NCBI GenBank assembly: GCA_949282265.1
Contig: CASDOZ010000002.1
Span: forward strand, 62,001-126,000
Origin: an uncultured Bacteroidales bacterium
GTDB taxonomy: Bacteria > Bacteroidota > Bacteroidia > Bacteroidales > Paludibacteraceae
DNA length: 64,000 nt
Direction: 5' to 3'
The notes beneath the pieces are model-generated. The model had not been told where the DNA came from. It did no database searches and saw nothing but the letters and a program-made list of their open reading frames with translations. The position numbers were made by a program, and so were the translations under genes. Position 1 is the stretch's first letter. Each line of letters starts with the position of its first letter. Of this stretch, positions 15,122 to 25,044 are shown piece after piece.

Positions 15122-16987
15122 CTACAACTTCTCATCAATCAATCCTATTTTTGTTTCTATCAAACGTAATTCTTCTTTCAACGAATTTATTTTGCGCTCC
15201 ATTTCTTTAAGCATGTTCTCTGATTTTTTCGACTTGGCAGAGAAGAAGCCTATATTATTTTCACTTATGGCTATTTCTGCTTTCAAGTTATCGTACACAC
15301 GCAATAGCTTACGACGCTCATCCAATAATTTGTTCTCGCCTTTGGCCTGCATATCTTGCAAATTTGTGCGGAATGTATCCAATTTACGCAATGCCTTATC
15401 CACATTCAGCGCATCAAATTGCTTGTCCACCGCATCACGGAATTGTTTATAAATCTTATCCTTTTCCTTGAACGGGACAAAACCTATGGCATTGAACTCA
15501 TCAATCATGGAACGGATAGCTGCAACTGACTCATCCACTGTATCGCAACGCTCGAATTGCTCCATACGGGAAATCAATTCCTTTTTCAACGAAAGGTTTT
15601 GTTGCTCTTGAGCCGCAGTATTGGGAACCTCCTGCTTTTTACGATTAAAGAAATAATCACAGGCTGCCAAGAAACGTTTCCAAATATCATCCGAATATTT
15701 TTTAGCTACCGGACCGATAGTTTTCCACTCCTTTTGCAGGGCAATCAGTTTTTCTGTTGTTTCTTTCCAATCCGTACTCTCTTTCAGTGCTTCGGCTTGC
15801 GCACACAAATTGCGTTTTTTCTCTAAATTCTGTGCCAGCTCGCTCTTGGTTTCCTTATAAAATGCGGATTTCTTATTGAAAAATTCATCGCATAATTCAC
15901 GATAACGGCTGTAAATCTGCTTGTTCACCTTATGCGGCGCAAAACCAATCGTCCTCCATTCGGCCTGAATAGCCATCACTTCTTCCGATTTTTCTTCCCA
16001 CAGTTTGAAGCTCGTCAAGGCTGCATAATCAATGGCCTCCAATTTTTCGCATAAGGCTGTTTTCTTTTGCAGGTTTTCATCTTCAGCCTGATGTAAAGCC
16101 TGGAAATATTCCTGATGTTTTTTGTTGATAACAGCCGAAGCTGCCTGGAAACGTGCCCAGATTTCCTCACGTAATTCACGCGCCACAGGTCCTATGGTTT
16201 TCCATTCATCATGCAACCTTTGCAATTCCCGAAAGGCTTCCACCACATTGGGCATTTCGTCCAATTTTTCTGCAGCCTCACACAAAGCGGTTTTAGATTC
16301 CAAGTTTTTCTTGAAATCATATTCGCGCAACTCATTGTTGATTTTTACCAAATCATAAAATTGCTCTTGATAAAGATTATACTGTTTCCAGAGACTGGTT
16401 GAATGAGTAGCTGGGACAGCACCTATTTCTTTCCATTTTTGCTGTAATTGTTTAAATTCCTGCAAATTGGAAGATATATCCGAGTTATTGTCAACCAAAG
16501 CTTTCATTTGTTCCAGAATGTGTTGTTTCTGCAACAAATTCTGTTCTTTTTCACGTTCCAGCCTTGCATTCTCCTCCGCTTTGCGCTTTTTATATTCGGC
16601 TAACAATCTTTTAAAAGCCTGTTCAGTCTCATCAATTGTAGGTATATATTCTTCCAATACTCCACCTTCATCCAAAAAAGCCTGCTTTTTTGCAGCTTGT
16701 TCGGCGTTATATATTTTATAGAAAGTTTGTTTCAGGCTTTCCACTTGTTCTTTTATTTCCTCAACTTGACGATTGATAAGTGCTTGCAGTTCCGCTACCA
16801 GTTCTTCTTTCGTACGTAGCGGTTCTTTTGATTTCATTGCAGTTTCAACCATATCTTCCGTTTCTATTATGTCTGCTGTTTCTGTTTTTTCGGAAGTTTC
16901 TGCTATTGGAGTTTCCGCTTGCTGTTTTATTTTTTCTGCCTCTGCGGTTTGAGTGTCCTTGTTCAATTCAAGTGAGTCCATAATCAT
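15122..16987 (-). CDS. DUF349-repeat protein, coiled-coil
   Basis: A 621-residue, highly charged helical protein with at least five DUF349-type repeats, each centred on W-K/R-x-I-G: WKEIGAVPA, WKTIGPVAR, WRTIGFAPH, WKTIGPVAK and a degenerate FNAIGFVPF. A Glu/Thr-rich N-terminus (1-75) precedes them and a coiled coil (about 560-621) ends the protein. No signal peptide, so cytoplasmic. The function of DUF349 proteins is not established. A second in-frame ATG at 16981 is equally possible. A -7 element (TAGCTTTG) lies at 17020-17027. Confidence 0.85.
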   Translation of the reverse strand: MIMDSLELNKDTQTAEAEKIKQQAETPIAETSEKTETADIIETEDMVETAMKSKEPLRTKEELVAELQALINRQVEEIKEQVESLKQTFYKIYNAEQAAKKQAFLDEGGVLEEYIPTIDETEQAFKRLLAEYKKRKAEENARLEREKEQNLLQKQHILEQMKALVDNNSDISSNLQEFKQLQQKWKEIGAVPATHSTSLWKQYNLYQEQFYDLVKINNELREYDFKKNLESKTALCEAAEKLDEMPNVVEAFRELQRLHDEWKTIGPVARELREEIWARFQAASAVINKKHQEYFQALHQAEDENLQKKTALCEKLEAIDYAALTSFKLWEEKSEEVMAIQAEWRTIGFAPHKVNKQIYSRYRELCDEFFNKKSAFYKETKSELAQNLEKKRNLCAQAEALKESTDWKETTEKLIALQKEWKTIGPVAKKYSDDIWKRFLAACDYFFNRKKQEVPNTAAQEQQNLSLKKELISRMEQFERCDTVDESVAAIRSMIDEFNAIGFVPFKEKDKIYKQFRDAVDKQFDALNVDKALRKLDTFRTNLQDMQAKGENKLLDERRKLLRVYDNLKAEIAISENNIGFFSAKSKKSENMLKEMERKINSLKEELRLIETKIGLIDEKL

Positions 16988-17019
16988 TCAAGAATAAGTA
17001 TTGTTAAATAAGTGGTTGG

Positions 17020-17027
17020 CAAAGCTA
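17020..17027 (-). promoter_or_regulatory. Promoter of DUF349 gene
   Basis: TAGCTTTG on the minus strand, about 33 nt before the start codon, matches TAnnTTTG. Confidence 0.45.
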
Positions 17028-17080
17028 ATTATTTTTTTCCAAAAAACAAGCATATGTGTTTTAAAACACAGAATAAAAAA

Positions 17081-17833
17081 CTAATTCCGGTTAAAGACCA
17101 TACTACTTGCCTGCCGAGCCGGCGTTAATAATATATCATTAATCATAACATGCGCCGGCCGAGTGACAATAAAGGCGACTGTATCAGCAATATCTTCAGC
17201 AACAAGAGGTTCCAAACCATTGTAAACCGCATTTGCTTTAGCCTCATCACCTTTATAACGCACCAATGAAAACTCCGTTTCTGCCGCACCAGGTGATATA
17301 GAGCTCACTTTTATACCATATGGCAACAAATCCATACGCATACCTTTGGTAATGGCATTGACAGCATGCTTGGTTGCACAATATATATTCCCATTAGGGT
17401 AAACTTCCACACCGGCGATGGATGACAAGTTTATAATCTGCCCACAATGACGCTTCTTCATTTCTTCCACAACCAATTTCGACATATACAACAAGCCTTT
17501 CACATTAGTATCAATCATACACTCAAAGTCATCAATATCGGCTTTGTCGAAAGGGTCTGCACCTGCTGCAAGTCCCGCATTGTTGAGCAAAACATCCACT
17601 TGTTGCCAATCTGCCGTCAAACTGTTCCACGCAGTTTGACATGCTTTTCGGTCACGAATGTCAAAACACAACGTTTTAACTTTGATTGCATAACGCTCAG
17701 CAATCTCTTTTTCTAATTGCGCCAAACGATCTACACGACGCCCCGTTATGACCACATCATAACCAAGTTCTGCCAATTTTATGGCGGAAGCATACCCAAA
17801 TCCGGATGTAGCTCCGGTAATTAAAGCTATCAT
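17081..17833 (-). CDS. Short-chain dehydrogenase/reductase (SDR)
   Basis: A 250-residue NAD(P)H-dependent oxidoreductase of the YdfG-like classical SDR group. Cofactor-binding [10 protein letters not shown] (about 7-16) is followed by NNAGLAAG, the catalytic Ser in NLSSIAGVE, and Tyr-x3-Lys in [15 protein letters not shown] after the second strand suggests NADP preference. The start overlaps the ribBA stop by 4 nt (ATGA), so the two are translationally coupled. In this group 3-hydroxy acids such as serine or 3-hydroxypropionate are usual substrates; the exact one is unknown. Confidence 0.9.
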   Translation of the reverse strand: MIALITGATSGFGYASAIKLAELGYDVVITGRRVDRLAQLEKEIAERYAIKVKTLCFDIRDRKACQTAWNSLTADWQQVDVLLNNAGLAAGADPFDKADIDDFECMIDTNVKGLLYMSKLVVEEMKKRHCGQIINLSSIAGVEVYPNGNIYCATKHAVNAITKGMRMDLLPYGIKVSSISPGAAETEFSLVRYKGDEAKANAVYNGLEPLVAEDIADTVAFIVTRPAHVMINDILLTPARQASSMVFNRN

Positions 17834-19032
17834 ATCTTATGTAAATTATGTCCCATACGCTTTTTCTTAGTCTCCATATAAAAAGCATTGTAGGGATTTG
17901 GTTCTATCTCGATGGAAACATTCTCAACGATTTCCAAACCGAACGATTCCAAACCGACACGCTTTACAGGATTATTGGTCAACAAGCGCATTTTGGTTAT
18001 TCCGATACTGCGCAAAATCTGCGCGCCCACACCATAATCACGTTCATCCGCCTGATGCCCAAGGCAAAGATTGGCATCAACAGTGTCCATGCCGCCTTCC
18101 TGCAACTTGTAGGCTTTCATTTTTTCCATCAATCCAATACCCCTGCCTTCCTGATTAAGATAGACAAACGCACCTTTACCTTCTTCCTCAATCATACGGA
18201 GGGCTTTATGCAACTGATCACCACAATCACACCGCATCGAACCAAAGATATCACCAGTCGCACAAGAAGAATGTACACGTACAAGAACAGCCTCTCCTTC
18301 CTTTATTTCCCCTTTAATCAAAGCAATATGCTCCAATCCATTACTTTTTTGACGGAAAGGTATCAAGCGGAAATGCCCATATTGTGTCGGCATGTCCACC
18401 TCCACACCGCGTTCTACCAGAGATTCCTGTTTCAGCCGGTAACTGATCAAATCTGCTATCGAAATAAGTTTAAATCCATATTTATCAGCCATTTCACGCA
18501 ATTCCGGCAAACGCGCCATCGTGCCGTCTTCATTCATGATTTCCATCAGTGCGGCAGCCGGATACAGGCCTGCCAGACGTGCCATGTCAACACAAGCCTC
18601 CGTATGCCCAGCCCTGCGCAAAACGCCTTTTTCCTGCGCATACAAAGGATTGACATGTCCAGGACGCCCGAATGTTTCCGGTTTGGAGGCCGGATCAGCC
18701 AAAGCCTGAATGGTAGCAGCACGATCAGCGGCAGAAACGCCTGTTGTACAGCCTTCCAACTTGTCAATTGTCACTGTGAACGGCGTGCCCAAAACCGACG
18801 TATTGTCAGACACCTGATGCGGCAAGTCTAATTCTTCACAACGCGAAATCGTTATAGGCGCACACAGTACGCCACGCGCATGTTTCAGCATGAAGTTCAC
18901 CTTTTCGGGTGTTATTTTTTCTGCCGCGATAATCAAATCACCTTCATTTTCACGATCTTCGTCATCGACCACTATCACAAATTTTCCATCACGGAAATCA
19001 TCAATTGCAGCTTCAATGGAGTCCAATTTCAT
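17830..19032 (-). CDS. ribBA: Bifunctional DHBP synthase / GTP cyclohydrolase II
   Basis: Makes both precursors of riboflavin: 3,4-dihydroxy-2-butanone 4-phosphate from ribulose 5-phosphate, and the pyrimidine from GTP. It has 400 residues. The RibB half (about 1-205) has the acidic loop [11 protein letters not shown] and [14 protein letters not shown]. The RibA half (about 206-400) has the zinc-binding Cys set [16 protein letters not shown] and NQEGRGIGL. The gene is 17 nt after lptF/G and overlaps the SDR gene. No FMN riboswitch is visible upstream. Confidence 0.96.
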   Translation of the reverse strand: MKLDSIEAAIDDFRDGKFVIVVDDEDRENEGDLIIAAEKITPEKVNFMLKHARGVLCAPITISRCEELDLPHQVSDNTSVLGTPFTVTIDKLEGCTTGVSAADRAATIQALADPASKPETFGRPGHVNPLYAQEKGVLRRAGHTEACVDMARLAGLYPAAALMEIMNEDGTMARLPELREMADKYGFKLISIADLISYRLKQESLVERGVEVDMPTQYGHFRLIPFRQKSNGLEHIALIKGEIKEGEAVLVRVHSSCATGDIFGSMRCDCGDQLHKALRMIEEEGKGAFVYLNQEGRGIGLMEKMKAYKLQEGGMDTVDANLCLGHQADERDYGVGAQILRSIGITKMRLLTNNPVKRVGLESFGLEIVENVSIEIEPNPYNAFYMETKKKRMGHNLHKI

Positions 19033-19049
19033 ATACTATATCAATTTTA

Positions 19050-20549
19050 TTATTGTTTTCCAAACTTGTTTCTAACCCAATTTTGAACGGTTTTAGCCTT
19101 TTGCCGATATTTCCTTTTTTGTTTGTTCAACCATTTTGCCCACGCATCCGGATTGAACAAGGCAGAATCGGTAGCCGCTTTGTAGGTCAGAAATATACCA
19201 ATCGGAAGTAAGACGGCCGAACTGAGCCACATTCCTTCAAAAGCCGTCCAAATTCCTTCACGAGCCATTTTATAACCCGTGTTATCTATAATGTAATAAA
19301 AAATAAACATGACAACTGATATGACTGTTGGTGCTCCCAAACCACCTTTGCGGATAATGGCTCCTAGGGGGGCACCGATAAAGAAAAATATCAGACAAGC
19401 GAACGACAAAGTAAATTTGCGATGCATATAAATTTCATGCCGTCGTATATACATAATAGAGTCTGTCAACAAAAGCTTATTATACACAATTTTATCATTC
19501 ATTCGACGAGCTGATTCCACAGCTTGGCGCATAGCTGCCGCTCTATCACTAAGCTGTAAGCTATCCCACACGGAGTCCAATACCTGTTGCGAAATTTTGC
19601 CTGAAACAACCGGCTCCAATATCTTGCTTTTCTCCGATTCGCGTCCAAAATAATTATTGCAAATAATATCACTACTTTGATCCCTAGCTCTTCGATCTGC
19701 TACAATTGTCACAGAATCAATTGATTGCTTCAACTCTGCAACTGTTTTACTGATATGCTGGTCTGCCATCAAGGACTCATCGTAACGAGTAAATTCTGAA
19801 TCAAAATCAATCAGAAGCTTTTTATTTTCAAAAACCTCCCGACGATACGGAATATTGCGCGTCGCAGTTGCCATGTTTTGCTTTTTCAGGTTTTCAAAAC
19901 TTTCACCGCTGTACAATTCCAGTAACAAATATTTATTGTCTTTCGTAAAATACACCCGACCGGAATCCGCCACCATGACTGTCGCGTTGTTAAATCCGTT
20001 GGAGAAATCATATATCATCAAATTTTTCAGCAACTTCCGCTTCGGGTCTTTTTCACGCACATAAATGTTATAGCCTTGGATGCCATCATAAAATTCGCCG
20101 ACAGGAATATCAAATTCTGGAGATTTCTGGCGCAAGGAAAATATCAATGTCCACAATTTGCTTTCGGACACAGGCACCACATAATTAGAAAAGAAAAATG
20201 CACCAATGCAAATGAAAGAAATGCAAACAATCAGCGGACGCATAATCCTGAACAAGGATATGCCAGCGGCTTTCATGGCCGTCAATTCGGATTTTTCGCC
20301 CAAATTCCCAAAAGTCATCAAGGAGGCCAGCAATATAGCCAACGGCAGAGCCAAAGACGTAACAGACACAACCGCATACAAAAAAAACTCAGCTAACACT
20401 CCTATGCCGACACCTTTGCCTACCAAATCATTGACGTGCATCCAAACAAACTGCATCAACAAAATAAAAATGCAAATTAAAAAAGTAACCACTAACAGTC
20501 CCAAGAACTGTTTGAGCACATAACTATATATTTTTTTGATGCGTAACAT
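19050..20549 (-). CDS. LptF/LptG-family lipopolysaccharide export permease
   Basis: Inner-membrane permease of the Lpt machine that extracts LPS for transport to the outer membrane. The 499-residue product begins MLRIKKIYSYVLKQFLGLL and has three N-terminal membrane segments, a periplasmic beta-jellyroll domain (about 115-370), and three C-terminal segments including FACLIFFFIGAPLGAIIRKGG, a family signature. I start at 20549; the ATG at 20573 overlaps the promoter. Whether it is LptF or LptG cannot be told from the sequence by eye. It heads the lpt-ribBA-SDR operon. Confidence 0.9.
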   Translation of the reverse strand: MLRIKKIYSYVLKQFLGLLVVTFLICIFILLMQFVWMHVNDLVGKGVGIGVLAEFFLYAVVSVTSLALPLAILLASLMTFGNLGEKSELTAMKAAGISLFRIMRPLIVCISFICIGAFFFSNYVVPVSESKLWTLIFSLRQKSPEFDIPVGEFYDGIQGYNIYVREKDPKRKLLKNLMIYDFSNGFNNATVMVADSGRVYFTKDNKYLLLELYSGESFENLKKQNMATATRNIPYRREVFENKKLLIDFDSEFTRYDESLMADQHISKTVAELKQSIDSVTIVADRRARDQSSDIICNNYFGRESEKSKILEPVVSGKISQQVLDSVWDSLQLSDRAAAMRQAVESARRMNDKIVYNKLLLTDSIMYIRRHEIYMHRKFTLSFACLIFFFIGAPLGAIIRKGGLGAPTVISVVMFIFYYIIDNTGYKMAREGIWTAFEGMWLSSAVLLPIGIFLTYKAATDSALFNPDAWAKWLNKQKRKYRQKAKTVQNWVRNKFGKQ

Positions 20550-20556
20550 TAGGGTG

Positions 20557-20564
20557 CAAAAATA
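20557..20564 (-). promoter_or_regulatory. lptF/G-ribBA-SDR operon promoter
   Basis: TATTTTTG on the minus strand starts 15 nt upstream of the chosen ATG. A very short leader is implied. Confidence 0.45.
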
Positions 20565-20636
20565 CAAAAACAATTATTGGCTTACAAGCCTTATTTTTAC
20601 CGGTTCATAAAGAAAAACAAAATAATCGCATAATAT

Positions 20637-20676
20637 AAAAAGCCACGACAGCAATAACACCAACAGCTGTCGCGGC
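20637..20676 (-). terminator. Terminator after dnaJ
   Basis: GCCACGACAGC (20642-20652) pairs with GCTGTCGCGGC (20666-20676), 10 of 11 paired. On the minus strand it is followed by TTTTATA. A strong rho-independent terminator. Confidence 0.85.
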
Positions 20677-20720
20677 CCTTACAGTCAAAACAACACAATC
20701 GTCGAATCGACTTCCGCCAT

Positions 20721-21887
20721 TTAACGGAACATATTTTTGAAATTACTGAAGAAATTGCGCTTGTCGGCTGCATCCGGATTCATATTTTCCGAAGCGGCCA
20801 ATTGCTCCATCGCTTTCTTCTCTTCCTTGTTCAATTTTTCCGGAATATATACGCCTATGTTTATCAGCAAATCACCCGTACCGTATGAATTGACATTCGG
20901 CAATCCTTTTCCTCGCAACCGCAAGACCTTGCCCGGCTGTGTACCCGGCGCAATGGTAATTTTCACCTTGCCCGTAACGGTAGGCACTTCAACTTGTCCG
21001 CCCAATGTCGCCGTTGGGACACTTAACAACAGGTTATAAATCAAGTCGTTTTCATCCCTTATCAGTTCCGGATGCGGCTCTTCCTCCACCAGAATCAGCA
21101 AATCACCATTCACGCCACCGCGTCGAGCGGCATTACCTTTACCACTCATTTGCAACTGCATCCCTTCCATAACACCGGCTGGGATGTTTATACTAATGAT
21201 TTCTTCGGCTTTGACAACACCTTCGCCATTGCAATACGGACATTTATTTTTGATAATCTGCCCTTCTCCACCACAAACCGAACATTCTGTTTGAGTCTGC
21301 ATCGCGCCCAAGATGGTTTGTTGTACGCGCGTTACCCGTCCTGTACCGTGGCAATTCGTACATGTTTCCATGGACGAGCCGCTGGCTGCACCCGTACCAT
21401 CACAATGCGAACAGGGAACAAGTTTTTTCACTTTGATTTTTTTCTCCACGCCGGTGGCGATTTCCGCCAAAGTCAATTTCACCTTTACACGTAAATCGTT
21501 ACCGCGGCGAACCCGTTTTCCCCGGCTGCTACTACCGCCAAAACCACTGAACCCGCCAAAACCTCCAAAGCCGCCGAAATGTCCGCCGAAAATATCGCCG
21601 AACTGCGAGAAAATATCCTCCATGCTCATGCCGCCGCCCTGGAATCCACCACCTGCCGCACCACCAACACCGGCGTGACCGAACTGGTCATAACGTGCAC
21701 GCTTGTTCTCGTCACTCAAAACCTCATAGGCTTCGGCGGCCTCCTTGAACTTCTCTTCGGCTTCCTTGTCGCCCGGATTTTTATCCGGATGGTATTGTAT
21801 CGCCTTTTTACGATACGCTTTCTTTATTTCATCGGCCGTGGCCGTTTTCGACACGCCCAGAACTTCATAATAATCTCTTTTTGCCAT
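20721..21887 (-). CDS. dnaJ: Chaperone DnaJ (Hsp40)
   Basis: Co-chaperone that delivers unfolded proteins to DnaK and stimulates its ATPase. The 388-residue product has the J domain (1-70) with HPD in YHPDKNPGD, a Gly/Phe-rich region, and four zinc-finger repeats ([32 protein letters not shown]). The C-terminal substrate domains include GRGLP-like [10 protein letters not shown] start at 21887 ([14 protein letters not shown]), the family standard, not the ATG at 21914. It follows grpE by 41 nt; dnaK is not in the window. Confidence 0.97.
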   Translation of the reverse strand: MAKRDYYEVLGVSKTATADEIKKAYRKKAIQYHPDKNPGDKEAEEKFKEAAEAYEVLSDENKRARYDQFGHAGVGGAAGGGFQGGGMSMEDIFSQFGDIFGGHFGGFGGFGGFSGFGGSSSRGKRVRRGNDLRVKVKLTLAEIATGVEKKIKVKKLVPCSHCDGTGAASGSSMETCTNCHGTGRVTRVQQTILGAMQTQTECSVCGGEGQIIKNKCPYCNGEGVVKAEEIISINIPAGVMEGMQLQMSGKGNAARRGGVNGDLLILVEEEPHPELIRDENDLIYNLLLSVPTATLGGQVEVPTVTGKVKITIAPGTQPGKVLRLRGKGLPNVNSYGTGDLLINIGVYIPEKLNKEEKKAMEQLAASENMNPDAADKRNFFSNFKNMFR

Positions 21888-21928
21888 GTTGCAGACTTCC
21901 CCCTTTCTATTCAAACCATCGGAAACAC

Positions 21929-22537
21929 TTATTCACCGACAACAACTTTGCTAAACCGTATCACCTTATCGTTCAATGTGTAACCTTTGGTCACGCAATC
22001 AATGATTTTACCTTTCTGTTCTTCAGTCGGAGCTGGATAGGTTGTTATTGCCTCGTGAAATTCGACATTGAAATCAGCATTTTCCGTTTCAATCGCCTTC
22101 ACGCCTTTCTGGTTAAGAAACGTAATAAATTTATTGTATATCAAATCAATACCTTCTTTCACCGCAGCAAGGTCGTTTGTCGATTCCAACGCCGCTTTGG
22201 CCCGTTCAAAATCATCTATCAACGGAAGCATGTCAATGAAAATGCTTTCACCGGCCGATTTTATCAAATCTGATTTTTCTTTGAGCGTACGCTTACGATA
22301 ATTGTCAAATTCTGCCATAAGCCGGAGGTTCTTATCTGTCAATTCGGCACATTTTTCCGTCAATTCGGCAATCCTCAACTCCTGCTCTTGCTGTTCTTTT
22401 TCTTCCGATACTTCCTCTATCGCAGCTTCTCCATTTTGTACATCTTGCTGTTCCGCTACCTTCTGAATATCTTTCTCTATCTGAACAGCATTAGATTCCG
22501 TATGATTTTTCTTCTCCTTTTTCATTTTATTATCCAT
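21929..22537 (-). CDS. grpE: Nucleotide exchange factor GrpE
   Basis: Releases ADP from DnaK. It has 202 residues: a Glu/Lys/Gln-rich N-terminus and long coiled coil (about 1-95), the dimer helix with [12 protein letters not shown], and the C-terminal beta-wing with FDVEFHEA-like [11 protein letters not shown] and [18 protein letters not shown]. Operon with dnaJ. No clear TAnnTTTG element lies upstream. Instead a tandem octamer is present at 22588-22603, which may be the heat-shock control site (inference). Confidence 0.95.
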   Translation of the reverse strand: MDNKMKKEKKNHTESNAVQIEKDIQKVAEQQDVQNGEAAIEEVSEEKEQQEQELRIAELTEKCAELTDKNLRLMAEFDNYRKRTLKEKSDLIKSAGESIFIDMLPLIDDFERAKAALESTNDLAAVKEGIDLIYNKFITFLNQKGVKAIETENADFNVEFHEAITTYPAPTEEQKGKIIDCVTKGYTLNDKVIRFSKVVVGE

Positions 22538-22587
22538 ATTTCATTTTTTGCACCTGCATTTTCAATTAGCTTGCCAAAAAACACAAA

Positions 22588-22603
22588 CTGTCAGTCTGTC
22601 AGT
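22588..22603. repeat. Tandem octamer CTGTCAGT x2 upstream of grpE-dnaJ
   Basis: CTGTCAGTCTGTCAGT, two exact copies, 51 bp before the grpE start. On the transcribed strand it reads ACTGACAGACTGACAG. A likely protein-binding or sigma-factor recognition element for the chaperone operon; the binder is unknown. Confidence 0.5.
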
Positions 22604-22671
22604 TATAGAAATCTCATGTTTTTATGCTGCAAAACACTTTTTCTACCCCATCGTATTCAAGTTGATTGTTG

Positions 22672-22679
22672 TATATTTG
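22672..22679 (+). promoter_or_regulatory. galK-galM promoter, -7 element TATATTTG
   Basis: TATATTTG lies about 70 nt before the galK ATG. The -33 region is not well conserved. The leader is AT-rich with no clear hairpin. Confidence 0.45.
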
Positions 22680-22748
22680 CAACTACTTTTTGTGTATAAA
22701 AAAGATATCTTATTTCTAATTATTAACAATTTCTCTAACTGATTTTTT

Positions 22749-23909
22749 ATGACAGTACAAGAATTAAAAGCAGCCTTTCAGACTGCTTACGGAAAAGTTG
22801 CCGAGGCCGTATATTTCTCACCCGGCCGTGTAAATTTAATAGGTGAACATACTGACTATAATGGAGGATTCGTATTCCCATGCGCTTTGAGTTTCGGCAC
22901 ATACTTGCTTTTAGCCGGTAACAATGAAAAAGTCATGCGTTTCAAATCGCTCAACCAGCCGGAAATCGTAACGTTGGACTCTGACCAGCTGACCACACCA
23001 TTATCCAACAGCTGGGTAAATTATCCGCTCGGTTGTATCGCGCAATTTGTAAAACGCGGTGTGAAAATCGAAAAAGGTTACGACATCTTGATTTGGGGAA
23101 ACGTGCCCAACGGGGCTGGACTTTCATCATCCGCCGCCCTCGAAGTTGTAACCGCTTATGCTTTCAATGACCAATTGGGCACTGGTTACGACCGCACCGA
23201 ACTGGCAAAAATAGGACAATTGTCCGAACATGAATTTGCATTGGTAAACTGCGGCATCATGGACCAGTTCGCAAGTGCACAAGGCAAAAAAGACCACGCC
23301 ATTTTCCTAAACTGCGACACCTTGCAATTTGAATTGGTTCCGGTAAAGCTGAACGGTATAAAAGTCGTTATCAGCAATACGCACAGCCCACACAAACTGG
23401 ACTCCGGCGCATACAACCAACGTGTAGCAGAATGCAAACTGGCAGTAGAACAAATCAACAAGGTCCGCCCCATCAAATATCTGGCAGAGCTGACCGAAGC
23501 CGAATTCAAAACCATTGAAAATGCCATAACCGACCCTGTTGCGCACAAACGCGCGCGCCACGTTGTCGGTGAAGTACAACGCACGACCGATGCCGTAAAA
23601 GCACTGAAAGCAGGCGACATCGCCGCTTTCGGCAAACTCATGAACGCTTCACACGTTTCGCTACGCGATGACTATGAAGTAACCGGCCTGCAATTGGACA
23701 CCATGGCCGAAGAGGCTTGGAAAATAGACGGCGTTATCGGCTCACGCATGACCGGCGGCGGATTCGGAGGCTGCACGGTTTCATTGGTCAAGGACGAAGC
23801 CATCGACACCTTCATCCAACAAGTAGGAGCCAATTACGAAGCCAAAACCGGTATCAAACCCGATTTTTATATTGCTGAAATCGGCGATGGAGCACGCCGC
23901 GTAGAATAA
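22749..23909 (+). CDS. galK: Galactokinase
   Basis: Phosphorylates galactose at C1 in the Leloir pathway (GHMP kinase fold). The 386-residue product has the galactokinase signature GRVNLIGEHTDYNGG (about 27-41), the phosphate loop PNGAGLSSSAALE, the catalytic-base region NCGIMDQFAS, and the third GHMP motif RMTGGGFGGC. The length matches the family. It is followed 24 nt later by galM. No galactose transporter or galT lies between or beside them here. Confidence 0.96.
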   Translation: MTVQELKAAFQTAYGKVAEAVYFSPGRVNLIGEHTDYNGGFVFPCALSFGTYLLLAGNNEKVMRFKSLNQPEIVTLDSDQLTTPLSNSWVNYPLGCIAQFVKRGVKIEKGYDILIWGNVPNGAGLSSSAALEVVTAYAFNDQLGTGYDRTELAKIGQLSEHEFALVNCGIMDQFASAQGKKDHAIFLNCDTLQFELVPVKLNGIKVVISNTHSPHKLDSGAYNQRVAECKLAVEQINKVRPIKYLAELTEAEFKTIENAITDPVAHKRARHVVGEVQRTTDAVKALKAGDIAAFGKLMNASHVSLRDDYEVTGLQLDTMAEEAWKIDGVIGSRMTGGGFGGCTVSLVKDEAIDTFIQQVGANYEAKTGIKPDFYIAEIGDGARRVE

Positions 23910-23933
23910 ATCCGAACCATTAAAACAAAAGAT

Positions 23934-24962
23934 ATGGTTAATAAAGCATCTTTCGACAAAATAGTCGATGGCAAACAAGTCGGCCTGTTCACGCTGAAAA
24001 ACCAGAATGGAATGTATGCCGACATCACCAACTACGGGGCAAAAATCGTTACGCTTTTTGCTCCTGACAAAGATGACAAGCTAGCAGATGTCGTGCTCGG
24101 TTTTGAAACATTGGACGAGTGGATAGAGAAAGAGACCTATTTCAACACCATAGTCGGACGCTTTGCCAACCGCATCAAAGACGGCAAGTTCACTCTAGAT
24201 GGCAAACAATACCAACTGGCCATAAATAACGGCACCAACCACCTGCACGGTGGCAATATCGGTTTCAACCAGAAAGTATGGGACGTGCTGGAAGTTTCGG
24301 AAACAAGCCTGAAGCTGCAATACATTTCAGCTGACGGTGAAGAGAACTATCCCGGCACACTGACAACTGTCGTAACGTATGCCATAACCGAGGACAATGC
24401 GCTGAGCATCCACTACGAAGCCACGACAGACAAGCCGACCATTGCCGGATTCACCAACCACGCCTACTTCAACTTGAAAGGAGCCGGCGAAGGCGACATA
24501 CGCGACCATGTATTGCAACTCAATGCCGATTTCTATACGGAGATAGACGATACGCAATCGCCGACCGGCGAAATCAAGAGCGTAACCGGCACTCCGATGG
24601 ATTATCGGAACGCACAGGCAATCGGGGAACGCATCGACGACCCGTTCTTTGCCATAGGCCGCGGGCTGGACAACAACTGGATTATCAACAAAGCGCAACA
24701 GGGCGATTGTGCGCTGGCCGGCAGCGTATCTGCCGCCAACCGGACCATGGAGGTTTATACGACCTTGCCCGGCATACAGGTTTATACAGGAAACTGGGTG
24801 GAACAAAACGTTGGAAAGTACGGGAAAAAATATGACGTGCAATATGCTGTCTGTATGGAAGCACAAGGTTTCCCGAATTCTCCCAACCTGCCGTTCTTCC
24901 CAAGCCCCGTTTTACGGCCAGGCAACAAATATGATGAATGGTGCATTTATAAATTCGTATAA
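23934..24962 (+). CDS. galM: Aldose 1-epimerase (galactose mutarotase)
   Basis: Interconverts alpha and beta anomers of galactose or glucose to feed galactokinase. It has 342 residues. The active-site His pair is NGTNHLHGG and FTNHAYFNL, and the catalytic Glu lies in VCMEAQGFPNSPN near the C-terminus. It forms an operon with galK and ends at a strong terminator. No signal peptide is evident, so it acts in the cytoplasm. Confidence 0.95.
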   Translation: MVNKASFDKIVDGKQVGLFTLKNQNGMYADITNYGAKIVTLFAPDKDDKLADVVLGFETLDEWIEKETYFNTIVGRFANRIKDGKFTLDGKQYQLAINNGTNHLHGGNIGFNQKVWDVLEVSETSLKLQYISADGEENYPGTLTTVVTYAITEDNALSIHYEATTDKPTIAGFTNHAYFNLKGAGEGDIRDHVLQLNADFYTEIDDTQSPTGEIKSVTGTPMDYRNAQAIGERIDDPFFAIGRGLDNNWIINKAQQGDCALAGSVSAANRTMEVYTTLPGIQVYTGNWVEQNVGKYGKKYDVQYAVCMEAQGFPNSPNLPFFPSPVLRPGNKYDEWCIYKFV

Positions 24963-24981
24963 AACTACAAACTGAAACAAG

Positions 24982-25020
24982 ATAGGGAACATTTTTCATT
25001 CGGAATGTTCCCTATTGTTT
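24982..25020. terminator. Terminator between galM and AraC-type gene
   Basis: ATAGGGAACATT (24982-24993) pairs perfectly with AATGTTCCCTAT (25004-25015), followed by TGTTTTT. It can also serve the convergent minus-strand gene. Confidence 0.85.
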
Positions 25021-25044
25021 TTGGCGTTGATTTTGACAACCGTC

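Noticed and set aside
17848-18831. 327-codon plus-strand open frame inside ribBA
   Set aside because: Antisense to a highly conserved enzyme gene. No promoter or signature.
19033-20720. FMN riboswitch for ribBA
   Set aside because: ribBA is the second gene of the lptF/G operon with a 17-nt spacer, and no FMN-aptamer-like structure is visible upstream of the operon.
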